A stretch of DNA of 62,326 bases from Nemertoderma westbladi (Eukaryota; Xenacoelomorpha; Nemertodermatida; Nemertodermatidae). The notes beneath the pieces are model-generated. The model was given only the letters and a program-made list of their open reading frames with translations, made no database searches and was not told the origin of the DNA. The translations under genes were made by a program, and so were the position numbers. Shown here one piece after another: positions 31,879 through 42,900 of this stretch. How positions within the stretch are numbered: the stretch's first letter is position 1; the number at the start of each line of letters is the position of its first letter. The stretch is taken from positions 1 through 62,326 of the forward strand of contig JAUCBJ010007239.1 of NCBI GenBank assembly GCA_032718475.1. The letters run 5' to 3'.

Positions 31879-33810
31879 TGAAACACGAAGTGGGGCCTTC
31901 GCGCAGCACGTGACTTAAATTTAATTTAAGTACTAATTCGAAAGTATTACTGTATTAGCAAATTTTAAGCAGATTTCGCCTAATCACTTTTTACCTCTTT
32001 CATTTCTATTCAGACATTTCTGACTCTAGCGGTATAGTGAGAACTGAAGATGGATTAGGGTCTCCAGCCCCACAAAGACACAGCCTATGGATGAATAGTA
32101 CATACGTACATCGGCCAAGTTTCATCTTGAATAACGGATAACGAAATGAGAGACGGATCTCACTTTCAGAAATTTCGTCGTATAGCGGCAGACCGATTAA
32201 ATCTCCCCCCCCCCCCCCCCCCCCCACAAAGACGCAGCATGTGGTCCAGAATATATAGCAAGATTCAGCTTAAACTGATTAAAATCAATGAGACGGGAGA
32301 ATCTATTCACTTTCAGGCATAAAGTAGTCCTATAGCGGGTGACTGTTGAACTGATTTTCAACAAAACAAATTTTCAACTTGGCAGCTTTAAATTCGACAA
32401 AGTTATAAGCATGTCAATATCATAACGACGACAACGATTTCACTTTCAGACATTTGGCCCTCTAGCGGCAGACTGGAGAACTGCAGATGGATTCGCCTCC
32501 TTTGAAAGTCACAGCTAATGGTCTAATACATATCTGCCAGGTTTCAGCTTAAACGGATTAAAAGCAAAGAAATGGGAGGGCATTTAATGTTTAGACATGT
32601 GGCCCTCTAGCGGGAGACCATTGCACTGATGGTGTCTGAAAGTCTCTCAAAAATCTCAACTTTAGCTCATATTGATACCTACAAATTTTCAACTTGGCAG
32701 CTTTAAATCCGACAAAGTTATTAGCATGTCAAAATCGTAACGACGACAACGATTTCACTTTCAGACCTTTGGCCCTCTAGCGGCAGACTGGAGAACTGAA
32801 GATGGATTCGCCTCCTTTGAAAGTCACAGCTAATGGTCTAATACATATCTGCCAAGTTTCAGCTTAAACGGATTAAAAGCAAAGAAATGGGAGGGCATTT
32901 AATGTTTAGACATGTGGCCCTCTAGCGGGAGACCATTGCACTGATGGTGTCTGAAAGTCTCTCAAAAATCTCAACTTTTGCTCATATTGATACCTACAAA
33001 TTTTCAACTTGGCAGCTTTAAATCCGACAAAGTTATTAGCATGTCAAAATCGTAACGACGACAACGATTTCACTTTCAGACCTTTGGCCCTCTAGCGGCA
33101 GACTGGAGAACTGCAGATGGATTCGCGGGGTTCGCCTCCTTTGAAAGTCACAGCTAATGGTCTAATACATATCTGCCAAGTTTCAGCTTAAACGGATTAA
33201 AAGCAAAGAAATGGGAGGGCATTTAATGTTTAGACATGTGGCCCTCTAGCGGGAGACCATTGCACTGATGGTGTCTGAAAGTCTCTCAAAAATCTCAACT
33301 TTAGCTCATAGTGATACCTACAAATTTTCAACTTGGCAGCTTTAAATCCGACAAAGTTATTAGCATGTCAAAATCGTAACGACGACAACGATTTCACTTT
33401 CAGACCTTTGGCCCTCTAGCGGCAGACTGGAGAACTGCAGATGGATTCGCCTCCTTTGAAAGTCACAGCTAATGGTCTAATACATATCTGCCAAGTTTCA
33501 GCTTAAACGGATTAAAAGCAAAGAAATGGGAGGGCATTTAATGTTTAGACATGTGGCCCTCTAGCGGGAGACCATTGCACTGATGGTGTCTGAAAGTCTC
33601 TCAAAAATCTCAACTTTTGCTCATATTGATACCTACAAATTTTCAACTTGGCAGCTTTAAATCCGACAAAGTTATTAGCATGTCAAAATCGTAACGACGA
33701 CAACGACGACGACGACGACAACGACGACGACGACGACGACAACTATTTGCATAAATTGACCCACCCCCTAACAGTGTCAATTCGCTAATAGTCTATTAGG
33801 CTAGGGCAGC
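31879..33810. repeat. Satellite made from a MITE core, about four 315-bp units
   Basis: Units starting CGACGACAAC lie at 32426, 32741, 33056 and 33380, and a fifth partial start lies at 33695, so the period is 315 bp (one unit has a 9-bp insertion). Each unit contains two diverged half-units marked by CCCTCTAGCGG. The left edge has the CACGAAGTGGGGCCTTCGCG motif at 31879-31903. The right edge has the TIR sequence 'tttgcataaattgacccacc'. The same core occurs once, reversed, in the MITE at 60317-60830. Confidence 0.88.
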
Positions 33811-33847
33811 AGTTGTTATTTAGTTACTGTGACGGGATCATCCGGAG

Positions 33848-33900
33848 ATGAACCCGATTTATCCTGTTTTAGTTCACGCGTCCCCGCCGTGTGAAAGAGT
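33848..33900 (+). CDS. C2 gene, proposed exon 1
   Basis: ATG then NPIYPVLVHASPPCER, ending at AGT|GTAAGT in phase 2. An in-frame TGA lies six codons upstream. Within a C2 fold this would be mid-domain, so it may be an internal exon whose acceptor (CCGGAG at 33842-33847, no pyrimidine tract) is weak. This is the least certain exon. Confidence 0.42.
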
Positions 33901-36900
33901 GTAAGTTGAGGTTACTGTTGTTCGTTATATTGTGATCTTGAGACGTGATATAGATATAGATATAGATTGATGTTATACACTGACGTTCACAGGTTGACGG
34001 GATGACGGTAACTAAAATCCCGGTACTTCCCTAATTGTAACTTACTGTACCACCAGTAACACTGAGATAACTGAGGTAATATGATTACTGCTTACTGGTT
34101 ATATCGCACGGTGGCCTTATTGCTACTCAATCGGTGCCAGCCCCCCTCTGATTGGTTGCTACCCTTGTTGGCGCCCTTTGAGGTGTTCCCGTTCACCCCA
34201 GCTATTCTCTCCCTTGTCAGGATACTAACCCCTGACCCTTATTGTGTGCTTCTCCTTCCCATTCTGTTGGGGAGACACGAGTTGGTTTGGGACCTAATCT
34301 CGTGTCCCCCAATATTGCTTATTGGCTTAACTTTGTGGAGTATTGGCGGGATTGATTCGCTAACAGTCCGTTTTGGGACGAACATTTCCTTCTGTAAGTC
34401 AGTCCGTTTTGGGACGAACATTTCCTTCTGTAAGTCAGTCCGTTTTGGGACGAACATTTCCTTCTGTAAGTCAGTCCGTTTTGGACGAACATTTCCTTCT
34501 GTAAGTCAGTCCGTTTTGGGACGAACATTTCCTTCTGTAAGTCAGTCCGTTTTGGGACGAACATTTCCTTCTGTAAGTCAGTCCGTTTTGGGACGAACAT
34601 TTCCTTCTGTAAGTCAGTCCGTTTTGGGACGAACATTTCCTTCTGTAAGTCAGTCCGTTTTGGGACGAACATTTCCTTCTGTAAGTCAGTCCGTTTTGGG
34701 ACGATCATTTCCTTCTGTAAGTCAGTCCGTTTTGGGACGAACATTTCCTTCTGTAAGTCAGTCCGTTTTGGGACGAACATTTCCTTCTGTAAGTCAGTCC
34801 GTTTTTGGGACGAACATTTCCTTCTGTAAGTCAGTCCGTTTTGGGACGAACATTTCCTTCTGTAAGTCAGTCCGTTTTGGGACGAACATTTCCTTCTGTA
34901 AGTCAGTCCGTTTTTGGGACGAACATTTCCTTCTGTAAGTCAGTCCGTTTTGGGACGAACATTTCCTTCTGTAAGTCAGTCCGTTTTGGGACGAACATTT
35001 CCTTCTGTAAGTCAGTCCGTTTTGGGACGAACATTTCCTTCTGTAAGTCAGTCCGTTTTGGGACGAACATTTCCTTCTGTAAGTCAGTCCGTTTTGGGAC
35101 GAACATTTCCTTCTGTAAATCAGCCCGTTTTGGGACGAACATTTCCTTCTGTAAGTCAGTCCGTTTTGGGACGAACATTTCCTTCTGTAAGTCAGTCCGT
35201 TTTGGGACGAACATTTCCTTCTGTAAGTCAGTCCCGTTTTGGGGCGAACATTTCCTTCTGTAAGTCAGTCCGTTTTTGGACGAACATTTCCTTCTGTAAG
35301 TCAGTCCGTTTTGGGACGAACATTTCCTTCTGTAAGTCAGTCCAGTCCGTTTTGGGACGAACATTTCCTTCTGTAAGTCAGTCCGTTTTGGGACGAACAT
35401 TTCCTTATTTATGTAAGTCAGTCCGTTGTGGGACGAACATTTCCTTCTGTAAGTCAGTCCGTTTTGGGACGAACATTTCCTTCTGTAAGTCAGTCCGTTT
35501 TGGGACGAACATTTCCTTCTGTAAGTCAGTCCGTTTTGGGACGAACATTTCCTTCTGTAAGTCAGTCCGTTTTGGGACGAACATTTCCTTCTGTAAGTCA
35601 GTCCGTTTTGGGACGAACATTTCCTTCTGTAAGTCAGTCCGTTTTGGGACGAACATTTCCTTCTGTAAGTCAGTCCGTTTTGGACGAACATTTCCTTCTG
35701 TAAGTCAGTCCGTTTTGGGACGAACATTTCCTTCTGTAAGTCAGTCCGTTTTGGGACGAACATTTCCTTCTGTAAGTCAGTCCGTTTTGGGACGAACATT
35801 TCCTTCTGTAAGTCAGTCCGTTTTGGGACGAACATTTCCTTCTGTAAGTCAGTCCGTTTTGGGACGAACATTTCCTTCTGTAAGTCAGTCCGTTTTGGGA
35901 CGAACATTTCCTTCTGTAAGTCAGTCCGTTTTGGGACGAACATTTCCTTCTGTAAGTCAGTCCGTTTTGGGACGAACATTTCCTTCTGTAAGTCAGTCCG
36001 TTTTGGGACGAACATTTCCTTCTGTAAGTCAGTCCGTTTTTGGGACGAACATTTCCTTCTGTAAGTCAGTCCGTTTTGGGACGAACATTTCCTTCTGTAA
36101 GTCAGTCCGTTTTGGGACGAACATTTCCTTCTGTAAGTCAGTCCGTTTTTGGGACGAACATTTCCTTCTGTAAGTCAGTCCGTTTTGGGACGAACATTTC
36201 CTTCTGTAAGTCAGTCCGTTTTGGGACGAACATTTCCTTCTGTAAGTCAGTCCGTTTTGGGACGAACATTTCCTTCTGTAAGTCAGTCCGTTTTGGGACG
36301 AACATTTCCTTCTGTAAGTCAGTCCGTTTTGGGACGAACATTTCCTTCTGTAAGTCAGTCCGTTTTGGGACGAACATTTCCTTCTGTAAGTCAGTCCGTT
36401 TTTGGGACGAACATTTCCTTCTGTAAGTCAGTCCGTTTTGGGACGAACATTTCCTTCTGTAAGTCAGTCCGTTTTGGGACGAACATTTCCTTCTGTAAGT
36501 CAGTCCGTTTTTGGGACGAACATTTCCTTCTGTAAGTCAGTCCGTTTTGGGACGAACATTTCTTTCTGTAAGTCAGTCCGTTTTTGGGACGAACATTTCC
36601 TTCTGTAAGTCAGTCCGTTTTGGGACGAACATTTCCTTCTGTAAGTCAGTCCGTTTTTGGGACGAACATTTCCTTCTGTAAGTCAGTCCGTTTTGTGACG
36701 AGCATTTCCTTCTGTAAGTCAGTCCGTTTTGGGACGAACATTTCCTTCTGTAAGTCAGTCCGTTTTGGGAGGAACATTTCCTTCTGTAAGCCAGTCCCGT
36801 TTTGGGACGAACATTTCCTTCTGTCAGTCCGTTTTGGGACGAACATTTCCTTCTGTAAGTCAGTCCGTTTTGGGACGAACATTTCCTTCTGTAAGTCAGT

Positions 36901-39900
36901 CCGTTTTGGGACGAACATTTCCTTCTGTAAGTCAGTCCGTTTTGGGACGAACATTTCCTTCTGCAAGTCAGTCCGTTTTGGGACGAACTTTTCCTTCTGT
37001 AAGTCAGTCCGTTTTGGGACGAACATTTCCTTCTGTCAGTCCGTTTTGGGACGAACATTTCCTTCTGTAAGTCAGTCCGTTTTGGGACGAACATTTCCTT
37101 CTGTAAGTCAGTCCGTTTTGGGACGAACATTTCCTTCTGTAAGTCAGTCCGTTTTGGGACGAACATTTCCTTCTGTAAGTCAGTCCGTTTTGGGTCGAAC
37201 ATTTCCTTCTGTAAGTCAGTCCGTTTTGGGTCGAACATTTCCTTCTGTAAGTCAGTCCGTTTTGTGTCGAACATTTCCTTCTGTAAGACAGTCCGTTTGT
37301 AATACATACCACACGAAAGTTTTTGGTTAATGAGTTCCGATTTGTTTGTGGGTATGTGTCAAAAACATTAAGTTACTTTATATTATCTATATTTTCCTTG
37401 GCGATTCTTTATTTACCTGTACATGTTGCCTTAAGTACTTTGGCGTTTCTTTATTTACGTCCATGTTACTTTATATTTAAATATAGACGATTCTCTATTT
37501 ACCTACTCGTTACTTTATTTCACAACATGTTTATTAATTCCAAACCCACTACTTTATTTACCTAGATGTTTCTATATTTAATTACATGTTTCTTATTATA
37601 CCCACACGTACATTATTTACCTACCTCGCCTCGGCCTTTCTTTTTTTCTTTTTTAATCACATTCACGTTACTTTTTTATACTTACATCCAACTCCTTTCT
37701 TTATCCAACCGCGTTTCTCTTTTCGCCCAACCTTACTTTATTATCCCACTTTATTTACCTCCGTCAGAGACCTCAACCGAAGATCCAAGTTCCTGAGTTT
37801 TACCGTGTTGGACCGGGACCGTCTGGGTACCGAGGTGGACTTTATGGGTCACGCCATCGTCTCTGTAGACGACCTCCGTAGGAACCCGTGCAGTCGCCAG
37901 ATTCTCCCGCTAGAGGGCCGTCCTCGGAAGAGAGACAATGTGTCTGGTTCTATAACCTTGGAGGTTGGCCTTGGTTGATTTATTTTATTATTAATTTTGT
38001 TTAATTGGTATAGTACCTACCGGCAGGGACAGGATACGATACGAGAATACGATACCAATACGAATGCAATTTTGAGAAAATACGATACGATACGAAAAAA
38101 GTTTCGTATTTTTTTCGTATCGTATTTTATCCAAGAATTGATAAAATATATGTATTGTATCTTGTATTACACTTAGAAAATCATATAAATCTCTATTTAT
38201 ATATAATAGGCAAATATTTATTAATTCAAGGTTCCAGTATCATTGCTACAGCAATTAATAGTGTGTCAACTGCGACTACAACATCCATGAGGACGTAATG
38301 CAACACGGCCCAATAGTAGGCGTTACCATATTACCATGCCACTTTATGAATACTGTACTGATGTACCTACCTAGGCCTACATACTGCCGTTAGTAGCTAG
38401 AGTGTTTAATTAATCATTGTGGCCGTGATGGTTCATGGTTAATATACACTACCCTTTTATTGTAGCGAGTGGTTAAAGACTTCCAAGTACTGTAGGGTTG
38501 AGCACAGTGGCAGCATATGATGGTATTGACAGATGGGAGGCCATGATGGGGTAAATTGCGGACATACAAGGTATCAGGTAGTATTTCCAGGTCTATCTTT
38601 TACCTGAGCCGCTAGCTGAATGGTTAGAGCGTCAGACTTCCAACTCGGAGGTCACCAGTTCGATCCCACCTGGACGTCATTGCCGACTTTGCAAAGCTGT
38701 GCCCAACAAAAAGTTACAATGTACCAATATGGAATTCAAAATTTATAACTACAATTTCTCATAACAATACCTTGTAGGCGCTATTAGTTATCCTAAAAAC
38801 TTTATTTAAACTGTAATTATATTATATTTCAGTTGTCTTTTTATAATTATTCTACAGTTAATTACAATGTGATTAATTATCATCCTTTCTTACTAATTTT
38901 AATGACATAATAAAACTATAAGCTGCAACCTAATTTATACACCAATTCTGTGAAAAAAATGTAAAGAAATAAGTGGTGTGATCCTTGCACTGAAAAAACA
39001 AAGTACCGTTTTTACATAAAAAAAAACGGCGATTCTCGAAAACGAACGCCAATTTTTTTTTCACCAAATTGAACGCCGTTTATTTCGACAAATTGCGTTT
39101 ATTTACCAGAAGAAAAAGTTGCGTTTGTATTTTCAAAAGCAACCGCCGATTTATTGCATACTCGAAATATGCGTTTATTTGCGACTATAAACGCAGTTTA
39201 TCTTGGAAAAAATTGCCGCTTATTTAACAAAGAATCGCAGTTATAATTGAAATAAATGGCGTTCAATCATGATTATAATTTGCGTTTTTTTTCGAGAACT
39301 GACGACGCCTGCAATGCAGCTTGCTGACGTATGATAGAGTATAATTAGATTAACAAGAACTAGAATTAGATAGAACAAGATTTTGTGGGAGACGGAGTGG
39401 GAAGTACAGGAGGATCTGTGGAGGATGTGGAAGACGGAGTGGGAAGTACAGGAGGATCGGTGGACGGTGTGGAAGACGGAGTGGGAAGTACAGGAGGATC
39501 TGTGGAGGATGTGGAAGACGGAGTGGGAAGTACAGGAGGATCGGTGGACGGTGTGGAAGACGGAGTGGGAAGTACAGGAGGATCTGTGGAGGATGTGGAA
39601 GACGGAGTGGGAAGTACAGGAGGATCTGTGGAGGATGTGGAAAACGGAGTGGGAAGTACAGGAGGATCGGTGGACGGTGTGGAAGACGGAGTGGGAAGTA
39701 CAGGAGGATCTGTGGGGGGTGTGGAAGACGGAGTGGGAAGTACAGGAGGATCGGTGGACGGTGTGGGAGACGGAGTGGGAAGTACAGGAGGATCGGTGGA
39801 CGGTGTGGAAGACGGAGTGGGAAGTACAGGAGGATCGGAGGACGGCGTGGAAGACGGAGTGGGAAGTACAGGTGGAGGGGGTGGGAGACGGAGTGGGAAG

Positions 39901-42900
39901 TACAGGAGGATCGGTGGACGGAGTGGGAAGTACAGGAGGATCGGTGGGCGGTGTGGAAGACGGAGTGGGAAGTACAGGAGGATCGGTGGACGGTGTGGAA
40001 GACTGAGTGGGAAGTACAGGAGGATCGGTGGACGGTGTGGAAGACGGAGTGGGAAGTACAGGAGGATCTGTGGAGGGTGTGGAAGACGGAGTGGGAAGTA
40101 CAGGAGGATCTGTGGAGGGTGTGGGAGACGGAGTGGGAAGTACAGGAGGATCGGTGGACGGTGTGGAAGACGGAGTGGGAAGTACAGGAGGATCGGTGGA
40201 CGGTGTGGAAGACGGGAGTGGGAAGTACAGGAGGATCTGTGGAGGATGTGGGAGGCAGAGTGGGAAGTACAGGAGGATCGGTGGACGGTGTGGAAGACGG
40301 AGTGGGAAGTACAGGAGGATCTGTGGAGGGTGTGAGAGACGGAGTGGGAAGTACATGGGGATCTGTGGAGGGTGTGGGAGACGGAGTGGGAAGTACAGGA
40401 GGATCGGTGGACGGTGTGGAAGACGGTGTTGGAAGTACAGGAGGATCTGTGGAGGGTGTGGGAGACGGAGTGGGAAGTACAGGGGGATCTGTGGAGGATG
40501 TGGAAGACGGAGTGGGAAGTACAGGAGGATCGGTGGACGGTGTGGAAGACGGTGTTGGAAGTACAGGAGGATCTGTGGAGGGTGTGGGAGGTGGAGTGGA
40601 AAGTACAGGAGGATCGGTGGACGGTGTGGGAGAAGGAGTGGGAGGTATGGGCGGATCTGTGGAGGGTGTAGGAGAATGAGAATTAGAATACGATTAACCT
40701 ACTATAACCATTTAATTCATATCGAAGTATGAACCGCATTATATATAACAAGTGAAATTGATAAAACCGAAGAATGTTAAAAACAAACAGAACACACACA
40801 ATATACAAGTATTCTGCACTGAAATTAAAACTCGGAACAATAATGATTTATCAATATAAATTTCTCCATCAGAACCGCTATCATCGAGCAAAGTTTCAGA
40901 GATTTTTAATATTAAAACTGCTGGGTTGGATTTAGCGATTAAAATTCTAATTTCAGGAAGTTTTGGAAGCCAAGATCGTGCGTTTAAATGCAAAAAATGC
41001 AGACCTTTTTACGGTTTTCGACGTTTTTACGGTTTTTTACGATCTTCGGTTTCGATTCTAAAATCGTATTCGTAAAACTTGGCACAAGATTGCTTCTGGC
41101 TTCTGGTGGAGAATAAATTACTGATTTTCCTACCGGCACGGTAACATTTCAAATATACGATTGTGTCAGAACTCTCGCATTTGACGTTCTTACTCCGATA
41201 GTTTGTTCCCCGTTGAAAGGCGGGACAGTTGATCGTCGCCGTTGGTGCCCGCATCGGCCGCATCCGGCTCGGTCCCGGGTTGGTCTCAATATCCCCAGCG
41301 AGAGAGAGAGAAGACAGAGTTTAGCGATTAGGCCTCGAGTTCTTGGAGAAGTAGAAGAGCCCCATGATCTTCTTCCAGTCTTCCCCGTCGAGAACAGTAA
41401 AGGTTAAATTCGTTCGTCGCCCACATCTCCGTCGACTCGGCGCAGCAGCTCGAAAGCAGTGGTGACAGGGAATCGGGTGGATTACACAGTTACCCCGCGG
41501 TTCAGATGGTTCTCCACAACAAAACAGCCCAGAACGATAAATACTGTGGAGATTGGAAGCGGGGACATTCTTATGTAGTCTAACTCAAGATATAAAAACT
41601 GTATAGGCCTACCGGTAGTACAGTTTGACTGCTGTAGTACCTGTATTTCTTGTGTTATTGTCGGCAGGTCTTCTGTAGGAAAATGTAGCTACCGGTAAAA
41701 AAGCAAAAAGTGACTGACAATCTTAATCCTCTCGGGTTAGCCGAGTCCAGTGCTGCTAGAAGGCACACGAACGTGTAGCATCTTTCACAGTAGGTCTACT
41801 GGTAACTCCTTATTTTAGCTGTAGTTTAGTCTCCACCGACAATCTTGTCAAATTGTATAAACTACTGTATAACATTCTACGGTAAGTGTAGTATGGGAGC
41901 TGAATCCGATTCTATGAGTGGTCACGATTCGCGATAGTATTAGTATGGGAGCTGACTTTTCTCCCGAACCCATGTGCTAAGACTGTACACAGTGTCATAC
42001 TTACCTCACCCACATTCACAAATTATGCAGATGAAAATGCAGATGAAATGAAATGAAAATGATGAACTATTATAATATTGGGTGGCCACAGACAGTCTAT
42101 ATTATATGCGATGACAACCCACATGACTTACCAATATCTCTATTTATTTTCTTATTTTTAAATTATTCTTATTATTAATTGTGAGTGGCCTATATACATT
42201 TGCCGAATTTTGCGTGACTCTTTACGTTTACTTGTTATTTTCTACAATATTTCAGGGAAATATGGCACTTCCACCACCGGATATTGGTTTGGAAAGCTGT
42301 TCAAACAATCTGTAAACCCCTGTGATCACACATCGGAAGATGCTGACGTCATCATAAAGATGTCGTTTCAGTCTACCCCATAGGGTTAATGTTAAATGAA
42401 TATTAAACAATTAGTACCTAAAAGTAAAAATTGTACTGTAAAAACTGTGTTCCTAAATTTTGTTTATTGTTTTGGTTAGAAAAGCCTGCCATTATGATCT
42501 GCTAACTTTCCTTTAAAAGGTACCTTAAATGGTGAATATCGAAATTTAATATTCGCGAAATTAAGTTAATAATATTTTAAAATAGGCTAAAACGACACCA
42601 AAATTTGTAATATGCAAACCGGTCTCCCATGCCAAAGTTTATTTGTTACTGAGTATTTAGAAAAACGCTGGTTTTTGACTCGGTGAATAAGCCACACTTG
42701 GAATTCTCCATAAACGCCGTTTAAACTTTTGAACGGTATTTATTTTTTGACTAAAAATATAAACGCAAATTATTTGTCAAATATAATCGCCGCTTCTTTG
42801 TCCATAAACGCTATTTAAAATTTTGAACGGTAGTTTGTTTTTTCAGTGTGGTTTAACTGTTAAAAACGATACAAAAATACGAAAAATATTTAGTTGTATT

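Larger units (their letters stand above)
38988..42848. mobile_element. CACTA-like element nested in the hAT-like element
   Basis: It begins CACTGAAAAAACAAAGTACC and ends with GGTAGTTTGTTTTTTCAGTG. TG dinucleotides on both sides could be a 2-bp target duplication. Both subterminal zones carry repeated AAACGC..TTTATT motifs (39030-39290 and 42710-42840). CACT(A/G) ends and repeated subterminal motifs are typical of EnSpm/CACTA. No transposase is seen. Confidence 0.58.

Noticed and set aside
34081-37330. Several long ORFs (up to about 420 codons) of 12-residue repeats on both strands
   Set aside because: They are by-products of a stop-free 36-bp unit. The same array is open in more than one frame on both strands, and one-base slips move the frame freely.
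37464-37796. Plus-strand ORFs just upstream of exon 2
   Set aside because: They read through a pyrimidine-rich intron end; the C2 homology begins only at the predicted acceptor.
38602-38682. Functional tRNA gene
   Set aside because: A and B boxes are present but the anticodon stem does not pair and no clear acceptor stem forms; a SINE head is more likely.
39241-40732. Long repetitive ORFs on both strands (14-residue repeats)
   Set aside because: Same explanation for the 42-bp array; no unique protein sequence flanks them.
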